Shown here: positions 1-8,430 of the stretch, piece by piece | How the letters are laid out: each line of letters starts with the position of its first letter | How positions within the stretch are numbered: the stretch's first letter is position 1 | The notes under the pieces: generated by a model | What the model saw: the letters and a program-made list of their open reading frames with translations, nothing else | Told to the model about the DNA's origin: nothing | The model's database searches: none | From: Mycobacterium sp. SMC-4 | Lineage (GTDB): Bacteria > Actinomycetota > Actinomycetes > Mycobacteriales > Mycobacteriaceae | Assembly: GCF_025263265.1 (NCBI RefSeq) | Contig: NZ_CP079869.1 | Span: 4,092,001 to 4,156,000, forward strand | Length of the DNA: 64,000 nt | Direction: 5' to 3' | Made by a program: the position numbers and the translations under genes

Positions 1-668
1 AGCGGGCAGCCGGTGATCCCGGGGTGCGGGTGGTGCGGATCGGCGGGGCGGGACGCGGCTTCTGCTCGGGCGCGGGAATCAGCGAAGAAGACCATGCCAA
101 CCCCGGTGCGACGGGCACCCCGGCCGATGTACTCGACGCCGCGAACCGCTGCATCCGCGCGATTGCCGAGCTTCCGCAGCCCGCAGTCGCCGAGGTCCAG
201 GGCGCTGCGGCCGGCGTGGGCGTCTCGCTGGCGCTGGCCTGCGACATCGTCCTGGCTTCGGAGAAGGCGTTTTTCTTGCTGGCATTCACCAAGATCGGCC
301 TGATGCCCGACGGCGGCGCCTCGGCGCTGATCGCCGCGGCGGTGGGACGGATCCGCGCGATGCGGATGGCCCTGCTGGCCGAGCGCATCTCGGCCGCCGA
401 GGCATTCGGGTGGGGTCTGGTCAGCGCGGTCTATCCCGCCGACGACTTCGCCGCCGAGGTCGACAAGGTCGTCGACGCGCTGGTCTCGGGCCCGGCGGTG
501 GCACTGCGCAAGACCAAGGACGCCATCAACGCCGCGACCCTGACCGAGCTCGAGGCCGCGCTGGAGCGTGAGAAGACCGGCCAGCTGGAATTGTTGGCAT
601 CCAACGACTTTCGCGAGGGAACCCGCGCCTTCCAACAGCGCCGCGCGGCCAGGTTCACCGACACCTGA
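1..668 (+). CDS. Enoyl-CoA hydratase/isomerase (crotonase) family protein, 5' truncated by window edge
   Basis: The frame is open from base 3 to a TGA at 666-668, so the N-terminus lies outside the window; about 221 residues are visible. The protein has crotonase-fold signatures: a substrate-loop segment ending GFCSGAG, then a GVGVSLALACDIVLAS helix that forms the second part of the oxyanion hole, and a FTKIGLMPDGGAS segment where many hydratases carry a catalytic Glu. Here that position reads Asp in PDGG, as in several isomerase-type crotonases. The C-terminal helices (ALEREKTGQLELLASNDFREGTRAF) are typical of the family. Known for the family: hydration or isomerisation of enoyl-CoA. The exact substrate cannot be assigned. 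Confidence 0.85.
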   Translation, partial: RAAGDPGVRVVRIGGAGRGFCSGAGISEEDHANPGATGTPADVLDAANRCIRAIAELPQPAVAEVQGAAAGVGVSLALACDIVLASEKAFFLLAFTKIGLMPDGGASALIAAAVGRIRAMRMALLAERISAAEAFGWGLVSAVYPADDFAAEVDKVVDALVSGPAVALRKTKDAINAATLTELEAALEREKTGQLELLASNDFREGTRAFQQRRAARFTDT

Positions 669-706
669 CGCCTGCGGGCAGAAGAAACCGCTCGACGCGC
701 AACCGC

Positions 707-1426
707 TCACAAACCGAAGATCGGCGGCAGCGCGAGCACCATGATCAGCCCCCAGAAGAAGTGGGTGAGCATGGGCGCCAGCACTCCCCCGGTCGCGCGA
801 CGCTCCAGCGCACACACCGTGCCCAGGATGATCGCGGCGAAGCCGAGCATCGGGTTACCGGTGGTGGCCGCCGTGCACAGCACGTAGAGCACCGTGGTCA
901 CCAGGACCGGGCGGTACTTGGCCAGCGCGGTGTAGAGCGCGCCGCGGAAGAACAGCTCCTCGGCAAGGCCGTTGATCACGGTGATGAACGTCATCACGTA
1001 CAGGGGTGCGGCATTGCTGTACTCCAGCACCCGGGTGATGTAGTCCGAAACCCCGGGAATCTGGCGGGCGACCAGCGCGCCGGCCACGAAGATGCCGCCG
1101 AGCAACAGCCCGACGGCAGTTCCGGTGATGACCGGTCGTTTATTGCGTCCACGGAAGTGCACGTGTCCCATGTGCAGCGGCCCGGAAACGAACGCTCCGA
1201 TGGCCCACACCCCGGCCAGGGCCAGCGTCAACCAGACGAAGGTCTCGTCGCCGGGTGGCCGGCTCAGCGAGTAACCGAGCAGTGTGCCGCCCACGACGAG
1301 CACGAGCACCACGGCGAACTTGCGCCGCCGGATCACCGCAGGCGGCTCGTTGTGCGGCGCGGCTCGGCTGCGCGCGATCCGGAACATCTCCTTGCGCAGG
1401 CGGGGACGCCGGTCCGAGGACGTCAC
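707..1426 (-). CDS. CPBP family intramembrane glutamic endopeptidase (CAAX protease-like)
   Basis: 239 residues, multi-pass membrane protein. The Abi/CPBP signature EExxxR is present at residues 156-161 (AEELFFRGALY), followed by a TTGNPMLGFAAIILG segment and a downstream THFFWG His motif, the usual three conserved blocks. Family members cleave within the membrane or act in bacteriocin immunity; the substrate here is unknown. The start is a GTG whose last two bases are shared with the TGA of the upstream SDR gene (GTGA, 1423-1426), so the two are translationally coupled and probably one operon. The N-terminal 40 residues are basic and cytoplasmic. Confidence 0.85.
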   Translation of the reverse strand: MTSSDRRPRLRKEMFRIARSRAAPHNEPPAVIRRRKFAVVLVLVVGGTLLGYSLSRPPGDETFVWLTLALAGVWAIGAFVSGPLHMGHVHFRGRNKRPVITGTAVGLLLGGIFVAGALVARQIPGVSDYITRVLEYSNAAPLYVMTFITVINGLAEELFFRGALYTALAKYRPVLVTTVLYVLCTAATTGNPMLGFAAIILGTVCALERRATGGVLAPMLTHFFWGLIMVLALPPIFGL

Positions 1427-2571
1427 GCGGTGCCCGCCTTGGGGATCAGGTCCAGAACGGTGTCCAGCCCGGTGCGCACCGCAGCGGCCACCGGCTTGGG
1501 TACCAAGCCGATCAGGTCGAGCAGCGGTCGCGCGATGGACGGCGTCACACAGCCGGCCAGGTTCTTCAGCCGCAGCGCGTCGCCGCCGGCCCAGTTCGGA
1601 TCGGTGTCGGCGAGGTGGTGCGGGTCGGCGAGTTGGTCGACCGGTCGCGGTCGCGGACTTTTCACCGCCCGCCGGATCGCGTCGGCGGTGCTGACCAGAC
1701 CGCCCGCAGGTTGGGGCACCAGACCGGCCAGCCCGTCCTGCGATGCCATCATCGGATAGTCCAGCGACTCAACGAGATCGGCGGCCAGCCCACCCGGTAC
1801 CGGCAGTACCAGGCCGGTCACCCGGGATACCAGGCCGGTGTCGATGCCGATCACCGGCACCGGAGTACGCCAGATGCCGGCGATGCGGGCATAGCTGCGC
1901 AGCAGGTCGCCATACGTCGTGGTCTCGGGTCCGCGGATGTCGTAGGCGCCGGCGGGGACCGTGTCGGTGTCGGCCGCCGCGGCGAGGTAGTACAACGCGT
2001 CGCTCACCGAGATCGGGTCGATGGGGTTGGCCGACCAGTCCGGCAACGGCAGCAGCAGGAATCGATCGCCCACGTAGCGCAACATCTCGAACGACGTGGA
2101 GCCGGCGCCGATGATGATCGCCGCGCCGAGCCAGACCACATCGGGTCCGCCGTCGACGTGCAATGCGGCCGCCACTTCGGCACGGCTGGTCAGATGCTCC
2201 GACAGCGCATCACCGTCCGGAACGAAGCCGCCGAGGTAGACGATGCGGCTGACCCCGGCCTGCTTGGATGCGGCCGCCACGGTCGCTGCGGCCCGGTTGT
2301 CGGATTCCCGGAATCCGGGCTGACCGATGCCGTGAACCAGGTAGTAGACGACGTCGACGGGCCCGCACTGCTCGAAGGCCTGCCGCACCGAGTCCTCGTC
2401 GTGTGCGTCCAGAGACACCGTTTGCACCCGGTCATGCCAGCCGAAGTCCGCCAGGCGTTGCCGGTTTCGGCTGGCGGCCACCACCTGGTGGCCTTCGTCG
2501 AGGAGCCGGCCGATCAGGCGCGACCCGATATAGCCGGTGGCGCCGGTGACCAGAATTCGCAGCGTGCTCAC
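1423..2571 (-). CDS. NAD(P)-binding, NmrA/atypical SDR-like oxidoreductase
   Basis: About 382 residues from a GTG at 2571; the same frame is open to a GTG at 2613. The shorter start is preferred because it puts the Rossmann strand RILVTGATGYIG at residues 4-15, as usual for atypical SDR proteins. TGATGYIG is the dinucleotide-binding loop, followed by a basic NRQRL after strand 2 that suggests NADP. The C-terminal third is unlike classical SDRs and ends in a hydrophobic, proline-rich segment. It is coupled by a 4-nt overlap to the CPBP protease. Substrate unknown; flavin-independent quinone or sugar-nucleotide reductase roles are both possible. Confidence 0.8.
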   Translation of the reverse strand: MSTLRILVTGATGYIGSRLIGRLLDEGHQVVAASRNRQRLADFGWHDRVQTVSLDAHDEDSVRQAFEQCGPVDVVYYLVHGIGQPGFRESDNRAAATVAAASKQAGVSRIVYLGGFVPDGDALSEHLTSRAEVAAALHVDGGPDVVWLGAAIIIGAGSTSFEMLRYVGDRFLLLPLPDWSANPIDPISVSDALYYLAAAADTDTVPAGAYDIRGPETTTYGDLLRSYARIAGIWRTPVPVIGIDTGLVSRVTGLVLPVPGGLAADLVESLDYPMMASQDGLAGLVPQPAGGLVSTADAIRRAVKSPRPRPVDQLADPHHLADTDPNWAGGDALRLKNLAGCVTPSIARPLLDLIGLVPKPVAAAVRTGLDTVLDLIPKAGTA

Positions 2572-2642
2572 GTTGAGCCCTGTACCCCTATCGCCGCCTC
2601 GCACAACCGGCACCTCACCGATTGTGGCCGACTCCTCACCGC

Positions 2643-3170
2643 TCAGGCGTTGCCGGCGTCACGGTGCACCTTGACCAGCTCCTGATACAGCGTGGCGTTG
2701 GTGCGGATCATGGTGACCTCGTCGGCGCTGAGTTCGCGGCGCACCTTGCCGGGCACTCCGGCCACCATCGAGCCGGGTGGGATCACCGCTCCCTGCGGCA
2801 CCACGGCACCGGCAGCGACCAGCGAGCCGGTGCCCACCGTCGCTCCGTTGAGCAGCACCGCGCCCATGCCGATCAGGCAGTCGTCCTCGACGACGCAGCC
2901 GTGCAGCACCGCGTTGTGCCCGACGCTGACGCCGGCACCGATGCGGGCCGGGAACCCTGGGTCGACGTGGACGGTCACACCGTCCTGGATGTTGGTGCCC
3001 GCTCCGATCTCGATCGGCTCGGCCTCGGCGCGCAGGATGGCGCCGTACCATGCGCTCGCGCCGGCGGCCAGCAACACCTGGCCGACCACGGTGGCATTGG
3101 GTGCCACCCAGCTGTCGGGATGCAGCTGCGGCGAACGTCCGGCGACGGACAGGATCAACGGCTCAGGCAT
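2643..3170 (-). CDS. Gamma-carbonic anhydrase family (left-handed beta-helix) protein
   Basis: 175 residues from the ATG at 3170. It is built almost entirely of hexapeptide repeats (for example VAPNATVVGQVLL, IGAGTNIQDGVTVHVD, IGAGVSVGHNAVLHGCVVEDDCLIGMGAVLLNGATVG) that form a left-handed beta-helix. Candidate zinc ligands are the His of VTVHVD and the two His of GHNAVLHG, the pattern of the CaiE/PaaY/gamma-CA group. A second in-frame ATG at 3179 exists, but a TACGAT box sits exactly 7 nt before 3170, favouring a leaderless start there. Expected role: zinc or iron hydratase or thioesterase-associated trimer in the cytoplasm; activity unproven for most members. Confidence 0.88.
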   Translation of the reverse strand: MPEPLILSVAGRSPQLHPDSWVAPNATVVGQVLLAAGASAWYGAILRAEAEPIEIGAGTNIQDGVTVHVDPGFPARIGAGVSVGHNAVLHGCVVEDDCLIGMGAVLLNGATVGTGSLVAAGAVVPQGAVIPPGSMVAGVPGKVRRELSADEVTMIRTNATLYQELVKVHRDAGNA

Positions 3171-3177
3171 GGGCGCC

Positions 3178-3183
3178 ATCGTA
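3178..3183 (-). promoter_or_regulatory. Predicted -10 box (leaderless) of the gamma-carbonic anhydrase gene
   Basis: TACGAT on the minus strand, 7 nt upstream of the ATG at 3170. The TANNNT-N6/7-start layout is the known signature of leaderless mycobacterial transcripts. It decides between the two possible starts. Confidence 0.55.
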
Positions 3184-3234
3184 GAGCCCGGGCCGCCCGC
3201 CCACGCCTGGCCGCCGACGTGCGATCCTCACCTC

Positions 3235-4188
3235 GTGACCGCACCGCCTGCACCCACAGCGCTCGACATGGTCGACGGCGTCGACCTGACCGGTAAGACC
3301 GTCGTCATCACCGGGGCTTCGGCCGGGCTGGGCCGCGAGTCGGCCCGCGCGCTGGCCCGCACCGGTGCCCACGTGATCCTGGCAGCGCGCAATGCCCAGG
3401 CGCTGTCTGACACCGAAGCCTGGGTGCGTGACGAAGTCCCCGATGCGAGGTGTTCGGTGGTTCCGCTCGATCTGACCTCACTGGCCGGCGTCGCGGCCGC
3501 GGCGGCCCAGATCGCCGAACTCACCCCGGCCGTGCACGTGTTGATGAACAACGCCGGCGTGATGTTCACCCCGTTCAGCCGTACCGTCGATGGATTCGAG
3601 ATCCAGTTCGGCACAAACCATCTGGGCCATTTCGAGTTCACCCGGCTGCTGTTCCCAGCGCTGGTCGCCGCCGACGGCGCACGGGTGGTGGTGCTGGCCT
3701 CCGAAGGACACCGCCTGGGTGACGTCGACTTCGACGATCCGAACTGGGAGCACCGCGAGTACGACAAGTTCGCCGCGTACGGCGCTTCCAAGACCGCCAA
3801 CGTGCTGCACGCGGTCGAGTTGGACCGACGCCTGCGCGACAGCGGGGTGCGCGCGTTCGCGGTGCATCCCGGCATCGTGGCGACCTCGCTGGCGCGTCAC
3901 ATGACCGAGGACGACTTCGAATCGCTGAGCAGCAGGGCGCGCGCCGGTCGGAGCACCGATGCGCGCCGATCCCGGCCGGTCGATGTGACCCTGGACTTCA
4001 CCACCCCCGAGTTCGGCGCGGCCACCCAGGTGTGGGCGTCGGTCAGCGCCGACCTGGATGCCGCGGGCGGGGTTTACCTGTCGGATTGCCGGATCGCCGA
4101 AGCCGCGTCCTACGCCACCGACGAATCGCGAGCGCTTGCGCTCTGGGATCTGTCGGAGCGGTTGTGCACCGGCGCCGCGCCGAACTGA
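3235..4188 (+). CDS. SDR family NAD(P)-dependent oxidoreductase (retinol dehydrogenase-like)
   Basis: 317 residues from the GTG at 3235; the open frame extends further upstream but would overlap the carbonic anhydrase gene. An ATG at 3268 is an alternative start. Classical SDR features: TGASAGLG at residues 26-33, NNAG near 105-108, and YGASK with catalytic Tyr182 and Lys186. After HPGIVATSL there is an extended C-terminal part ending in YLSDCRIAEAASYATD, which is typical of the WW-domain oxidoreductase/retinol-dehydrogenase-like SDR group common in mycobacteria. Substrate unknown, probably a hydrophobic alcohol or ketone. The 64-bp gap to the divergent carbonic anhydrase gene holds both promoters. 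Confidence 0.88.
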   Translation: MTAPPAPTALDMVDGVDLTGKTVVITGASAGLGRESARALARTGAHVILAARNAQALSDTEAWVRDEVPDARCSVVPLDLTSLAGVAAAAAQIAELTPAVHVLMNNAGVMFTPFSRTVDGFEIQFGTNHLGHFEFTRLLFPALVAADGARVVVLASEGHRLGDVDFDDPNWEHREYDKFAAYGASKTANVLHAVELDRRLRDSGVRAFAVHPGIVATSLARHMTEDDFESLSSRARAGRSTDARRSRPVDVTLDFTTPEFGAATQVWASVSADLDAAGGVYLSDCRIAEAASYATDESRALALWDLSERLCTGAAPN

Positions 4189-4325
4189 GTTCCGTCCACC
4201 GGAAATCACTGCTCAGAGGGTCGCCAGCGGCCCGGCGGCGGTGGGCTGCCAGCGTACTCGACTTGGCCGCTGGCTTTTGCTCGCTTTACCATGCCAGGCG
4301 ACCTGTCGAGCATGAGGAGCAGAAC

Positions 4326-5096
4326 GTGAAGAGTCGCACCAGCAAAACCATCGGCGTTGCTGCCAGTGTCGCGGCGATCGCCCTGTCGGTTCCGCTGGCC
4401 GTCACCGCGTACGCCCAGCCGTCCGATACCCCGGTGGCCGAGATCCCCGATCCGCAGGGCCCGGAGTGCGGCGCTTTCAAGGAGGCTCTGCCGAACTGGA
4501 AGAGCCTGGCCAATCTGCCCGTCAGCACCGCGCTGAGCAGTATCCCGGAGATCAGCTCGTTCAGCGCCGCCGTGTCCGGTGGTCTGAATCCGGCCGTGAA
4601 CATCGCCTCGGTGCTCGACAACGGTCCCTACGTCGTGTTCGCGCCGAGCAACGAGGCGTTCGCCGAGCTGCCGCCCGAGCAGGCCGAGTACCTGCGAACC
4701 GATGCCGCGGCGCTGACCAGCCTGGTCTACTACCACGTCTTCCTCGGGCTGTTGGGCCCCGACGACGTCAAGGGTCAGCGCCCGACCCAGGAGGGCACCG
4801 AGATCGAGGTCACCGGTAAAGGCGGGGACATCAAGGTCAACGAGACGGCCAAGGTGGTCTGCGGCGGCATCCCGGCCCAGAATGCCCGCATCTACATCAT
4901 TGATGAGGTGCTCAACCCGGCACTGGCGCCCGCGCCGATCACCCCGACGACAACGCCGACCACCACCGAGACCACCGCGGCGACGCCGACCGAGACAACC
5001 GAGCCGGCGCCGGCCGAGGCAGGGGCAGGGGCCGCCGAGGGGGCGCAAACCCCGGCAACGTCGCCGGCTCCGGCTGCCGAAGCCCCCATCGGCTGA
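4326..5096 (+). CDS. Secreted fasciclin (FAS1) domain protein, MPT70/MPT83-like
   Basis: 256 residues starting at a GTG preceded by AGGAG eight bases upstream. Residues 1-30 form a Sec signal peptide (basic KSRTSK, then a hydrophobic core ending ...VTAYA before QPS). No lipobox Cys is present, so the protein should be secreted rather than lipidated. One FAS1 domain spans about residues 60-195, with the conserved blocks GPYVVFAPSNEAFAEL and YHVFLG. The tail from about residue 198 is a low-complexity Thr/Pro/Glu/Ala linker (TTTPTTTETTAATPTE), perhaps wall-spanning or O-mannosylated. FAS1 proteins act in adhesion or as surface antigens. Confidence 0.9.
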   Translation: MKSRTSKTIGVAASVAAIALSVPLAVTAYAQPSDTPVAEIPDPQGPECGAFKEALPNWKSLANLPVSTALSSIPEISSFSAAVSGGLNPAVNIASVLDNGPYVVFAPSNEAFAELPPEQAEYLRTDAAALTSLVYYHVFLGLLGPDDVKGQRPTQEGTEIEVTGKGGDIKVNETAKVVCGGIPAQNARIYIIDEVLNPALAPAPITPTTTPTTTETTAATPTETTEPAPAEAGAGAAEGAQTPATSPAPAAEAPIG

Positions 5097-5102
5097 CGCC
5101 TC

Positions 5103-5131
5103 CTGCGCGCGCACCTACCCTGCGCGAGCAG
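5103..5131. terminator. Candidate bidirectional hairpin between fasciclin and fadE genes
   Basis: Arms 5103-5113 (CTGCGCGCGCA) and 5121-5131 (TGCGCGAGCAG) pair over 11 bp with one mismatch around a 7-nt loop. There is no U-tract, as is common in mycobacteria. It fills the 36-bp gap between two convergent genes. Confidence 0.5.
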
Positions 5132-5132
5132 A

Positions 5133-6275
5133 CTAGACGCCCAGGTCGCGGCCGATGATCTCCTTCATGATCTCGGTGGTGCCACCGAAGATCGTCTGAA
5201 TGCGTCCATCGACATATGCCCGCGCGACGCGGTACTCCAGCATGTACCCGTAGCCGCCGTGCAACTGCACGCACTGGTCGACGACCTTCTTGGCCACCTC
5301 GGTGGCCCACCACTTGGCCTTGGCCGCCTCCACCGCGCTCAGCTCACCGTCGACGACGCCCTGCAGGCAGCGGTCGATGTAGTTCTCGGTGACCTCGAGC
5401 TCAGTCTCCATCTCGGCGAGCAGAAACCGATTGTGCTGGAAGCTGCCGATGGGCTGACCGAAGGCCTTGCGGTCCTTGCAGTACTGCAGCGTCTCGTCGA
5501 ACACCGCGCGCGCACCCGCGATCGCCGAGATCGCGATCGAGAGCCGTTCCGAAGGCAGGTTGGTCATCAGATGGTAGAAGCCGCGACCTTCCTTGCCCAT
5601 CAGGTTGGCGTTGGGCACCCGGACATTCTCGAAGTGCAGTTCGGAGGTGTCCTGGCTGTGCAGGCCCATCTTGTCGAGCTTGCGACCCCGGGTGAAGCCC
5701 TCCATGCCGCGCTCCACCACAAACAGCGTGAAGCCCTTGTGACCGGCCTCGGGGTCGGTGCGGGCCACCACGACGACGAGGTCGCAGTTGATGCCCGAGG
5801 AAATGAAGGTCTTGGACCCGTTGATGATCCAGTCGTCTCCGTCACGCACGGCCGAGGTGCGGATGCCGGCCAGATCGCTGCCGGCACCGGGCTCGGTCAT
5901 CGCGACCGCGATGATCGTCTCACCGCTGGTGATGCCCGGCAGCCACCGCTTCTTCTGCTCGTCGTTGGTCAGGTCCTTGAAGTACGGTGCGACGACGTCG
6001 TTGTGCAGACTCAACGCGGGACCGTGCACACCGGCCTTGGCGATCTCTTCGTCGATGATCGCGTTGAACCGGAAGTCGTCGGTGCCTCCGCCGCCGAATT
6101 CCTCGGGCATGTTGAAGCCGATGAGTCCGTACTTGCCCGCGGCGGTGTAGGCCGAGCGGTCGACGATACGCTCGGTCTCCCACTTCTCGTGGTACGGAAC
6201 GAGTTCACGCTCGATGTACTCTTTGACGGTTTCGCGGAACGCCTCGTGCTCGGCGTCATAGATCGTTCGCTTCAT
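5133..6275 (-). CDS. Acyl-CoA dehydrogenase (isovaleryl/long-chain-type FadE)
   Basis: 380 residues, full length for a FAD-dependent acyl-CoA dehydrogenase. Signatures: AMTEPGAGSDLAGI for FAD/substrate binding, QLHGGYGYMLEYRVARAYVDGRIQTIFGGTTEIMKEIIGRDL at the C-terminus. The usual catalytic Glu of the YEGT motif is Gly here (FGGTTEI). This is the pattern of isovaleryl-CoA and long-chain dehydrogenases, which take their base from helix G; Glu243 in LPSERLSIA is the candidate. An AGGAAG ribosome site precedes the ATG. It is the distal gene of a fadA-echA-fadE operon (18-nt gap to echA). Chain specificity is not readable by eye. Confidence 0.92.
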   Translation of the reverse strand: MKRTIYDAEHEAFRETVKEYIERELVPYHEKWETERIVDRSAYTAAGKYGLIGFNMPEEFGGGGTDDFRFNAIIDEEIAKAGVHGPALSLHNDVVAPYFKDLTNDEQKKRWLPGITSGETIIAVAMTEPGAGSDLAGIRTSAVRDGDDWIINGSKTFISSGINCDLVVVVARTDPEAGHKGFTLFVVERGMEGFTRGRKLDKMGLHSQDTSELHFENVRVPNANLMGKEGRGFYHLMTNLPSERLSIAISAIAGARAVFDETLQYCKDRKAFGQPIGSFQHNRFLLAEMETELEVTENYIDRCLQGVVDGELSAVEAAKAKWWATEVAKKVVDQCVQLHGGYGYMLEYRVARAYVDGRIQTIFGGTTEIMKEIIGRDLGV

Positions 6276-6293
6276 GCTTGCTTCCTCACTTGC

Positions 6294-7088
6294 TTACTTG
6301 GCTTTCCAGACCGGCTCGCGCTTCTGCGCGAACGCCAACGGTCCTTCTTTGGCGTCGTCGGTCTTCAACAGTGTCGAGAACTCGCCGAACGTCTGCTTCC
6401 AGAACGGCTCGTCGGCGGTTACCACGCCCTCGACCGCCCCGTAGGACACCCGCTTGCTGGCCTGCACGGCCAACGGCGCGTTGCAGGTGATGCGCTCGGC
6501 CAACGCCAGCGCGGCATCGAGTTCGGTCCCGTCGGCGGCCACCTGGTTGATCAGACCCCAACGCAGCGCCTCGGCCGAGGTGATCGGCTCCCCGGTATAG
6601 ATCAGCTCCAGCGCGACCTTGCGCGGCAACTGCTCGACGATCCGGAACACGCCGCCGGCGCCGGCGATCAACCCTCGCTTGACCTCGGGCAGACCGAATT
6701 TCGCGCCCTCACCGGCTACCACGAGGTCGCTGGCCAGCGCCAGCTCGGTGCCGCCGCCCAGTGCGGTGCCGTTGACCGCCGCGATGGTCGGCTTGTCGAT
6801 GAAGTGGCGCACGTAGCCGGCGAAACCCCATTCGGGGTGATCAGGGTGAAAGAGGTTCTCGCCTCGGGAGATCGCCTTGAGGTCGGCGCCGGCACAGAAC
6901 GACTTGTCGCCCGAACCGGTCAGCACGACCGCGCGGATCTCCGGATCGTCCTGCGCGGCCTGCAGTGCGTCACCCACACCGATGCTCACCGACATGTTGA
7001 CCGCATTGCGGGCCTCGGGTCGGTTGATGGTGATGACCAGGATGTTGCCGCGCTTCTCGGTGAGCGCGCCCGGCTGCTCGGTCGTCAC
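6294..7088 (-). CDS. Enoyl-CoA hydratase/isomerase family protein (EchA-type)
   Basis: 264 residues, standard crotonase length. Visible blocks are SFCAGADLKAI (first oxyanion loop), ALGGGTELALASDLVVAGEGAKFGLPEVKRGLIAGAGG (second oxyanion loop, with Glu of LPE in the catalytic region) and C-terminal helices ending VWKAK. The GTG start overlaps the stop of the thiolase gene by 4 nt (7085-7088), so it is translationally coupled. Expected reaction: hydration of 2-enoyl-CoA between the dehydrogenase and thiolase steps encoded alongside. A dedicated 3-hydroxyacyl-CoA dehydrogenase is not in this operon and must be supplied elsewhere. Confidence 0.9.
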   Translation of the reverse strand: MTTEQPGALTEKRGNILVITINRPEARNAVNMSVSIGVGDALQAAQDDPEIRAVVLTGSGDKSFCAGADLKAISRGENLFHPDHPEWGFAGYVRHFIDKPTIAAVNGTALGGGTELALASDLVVAGEGAKFGLPEVKRGLIAGAGGVFRIVEQLPRKVALELIYTGEPITSAEALRWGLINQVAADGTELDAALALAERITCNAPLAVQASKRVSYGAVEGVVTADEPFWKQTFGEFSTLLKTDDAKEGPLAFAQKREPVWKAK

Positions 7089-8242
7089 AGCAATTCCAGG
7101 ATGGTCGCGTTGGCCTGGCCGCCGCCCTCACACATGGTCTGTAGGCCGTACTGAATGTTGTTGTCGCGCATGTGGTAGAGCAAAGTGGTCAGGATACGGG
7201 CGCCGGAGCCCCCGAGCGGGTGACCCAGCGCGATCGCGCCACCGTTGGGATTGAGCTTGCTCTCGTCGGCCCCGATGTCCTTCAGCCAGGCCATCGGCAC
7301 CGGCGCAAAGGCCTCGTTGACCTCGAAGGCGCCGATCTGGTCCAGGCTCAGGCCGGACTTGGCCAACGCCTTCTGGGTGGCCGGGATCGGCGCGGTCAGC
7401 ATGATGACCGGGTCGGCCCCGGCCAGCACCGCGGTGTGCACCTTGGCCAACGGCTTGAGGCCGAGCTCCTTGGCTTTCTCCGCCGTCATCAGCAGCAGCG
7501 CGGCCGAACCGTCGGAAATCTGGCTGGAGTTGCCGGCGTGTATCACACCGTCCTCTTTGAACGCGGGCTTGATGTTGGCCATCGACTCGACGGTGCCGCC
7601 GCGGCGGATGCCGCCGTCTTCGAGCACCACGGTGTCGTTGCCGTCGGCGTCCTTGGTCTTGATCCCGACGATCTGATCCTTGAAAGCGCCGGAATCCTGT
7701 GCGGCGGCGGCTTTCTCGTGCGATCCCAGGGAGAACTCGTCGAGCTCGGTGCGGGACAGACCCCACTGCTCGGCGATCATCTCGGCGCCGATGCCCTGGT
7801 TGGGGGTCTGGCTGTAGCGGGCCTTGAACGACTCGCCGTAGGGGTTGCCGCCATTGGCCAGCGAGGACCCCATCGGGGTGCGCGACATGGACTCCACCCC
7901 GCCGGCGACGACGACGTCGTAATGACCGGCCACCACGCCCGCGACGGCGAAGTGCAGCGACTGCTGGCTGGAGCCGCACTGGCGGTCGACGGTGACGCCG
8001 GGCACGGTCTCGGGCCAGCCCGCGGAGAGCACTGCGGTGCGCGCGATGTCGAGTGCCTGTTCACCGGCCTGCATGACACAACCCCAGATCACGTCGTCGA
8101 CGAGGCCGGGGTCGACTCCGGCGCGCTCCACCAGACCGCTGAGGACCTGGGCCGACAGCTCCGCGGGGTGAATTCCCGACAGCGCACCGTTGCGTTTGCC
8201 GACGGGAGAGCGGACAGCCTCGACGATGACGGCTTCAGCCAT
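7085..8242 (-). CDS. Acetyl-CoA acetyltransferase / 3-ketoacyl-CoA thiolase (FadA-type)
   Basis: 385 residues. The ATG at 8242 is chosen because AAGGAGA lies 8-14 nt upstream and the product begins with the canonical MAEAVIVEAVRSPVGKRNG thiolase N-terminus; the frame remains open to 8293. Active-site residues: nucleophilic Cys89 in VDRQCGSSQQ, the His of GGAIALGHPLGGSG, and the second Cys in CEGGGQAN near the C-terminus. The sequence resembles mycobacterial FadA5/FadA6-type thiolases as well as general acetyl-CoA acetyltransferases, so the chain or sterol-ring substrate is uncertain. First gene of the minus-strand fadA-echA-fadE operon, divergent from a GntR regulator. Confidence 0.92.
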   Translation of the reverse strand: MAEAVIVEAVRSPVGKRNGALSGIHPAELSAQVLSGLVERAGVDPGLVDDVIWGCVMQAGEQALDIARTAVLSAGWPETVPGVTVDRQCGSSQQSLHFAVAGVVAGHYDVVVAGGVESMSRTPMGSSLANGGNPYGESFKARYSQTPNQGIGAEMIAEQWGLSRTELDEFSLGSHEKAAAAQDSGAFKDQIVGIKTKDADGNDTVVLEDGGIRRGGTVESMANIKPAFKEDGVIHAGNSSQISDGSAALLLMTAEKAKELGLKPLAKVHTAVLAGADPVIMLTAPIPATQKALAKSGLSLDQIGAFEVNEAFAPVPMAWLKDIGADESKLNPNGGAIALGHPLGGSGARILTTLLYHMRDNNIQYGLQTMCEGGGQANATILELL

Positions 8243-8297
8243 GGGAATTGTCTCCTTCAAGCGTGTAAGAACGTTTTCCCCGAAACTAGACAAACAA

Positions 8298-8391
8298 GGT
8301 TTACTAAGTCAACCTGCTCTGGGAGGCTGGCGCCGCCACCGTTGTCGGCCCAGTCGTCCACCGAGATGGTTTACTGAGTTGTACAGCTCAG
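8298..8391. promoter_or_regulatory. Candidate operator region of the FadR/GntR regulator
   Basis: Between the divergent thiolase and GntR genes lies the palindrome CTGAGTTGTACAGCTCAG (8374-8391, one mismatched pair, centre GTAC). The element GGTTTACTGAGT that leads into it (8368-8379) is repeated 70 bp away as GGTTTACTAAGT (8298-8309). A dyad plus a repeated half-site next to a regulator gene is the expected layout for autoregulation and control of the beta-oxidation operon. Assignment to this regulator is inference. Confidence 0.6.
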
Positions 8392-8430
8392 CTGGACATT
8401 TCAGGTGCACGTTTGGCGTAGGGAGTGGAT

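Noticed and set aside
5259..7154. 631-codon plus-strand open frame across fadE and echA
   Set aside because: Product is His/Arg/Gln-rich with no domain; it is the antisense of two well-supported beta-oxidation genes.
8243..8300. A KstR or KstR2 box in front of the thiolase operon
   Set aside because: The AAGAACGTTTTC sequence has AAC and GTT without the 2-nt spacer, and no CAAGNNCTTG motif was found, so it does not fit either consensus.
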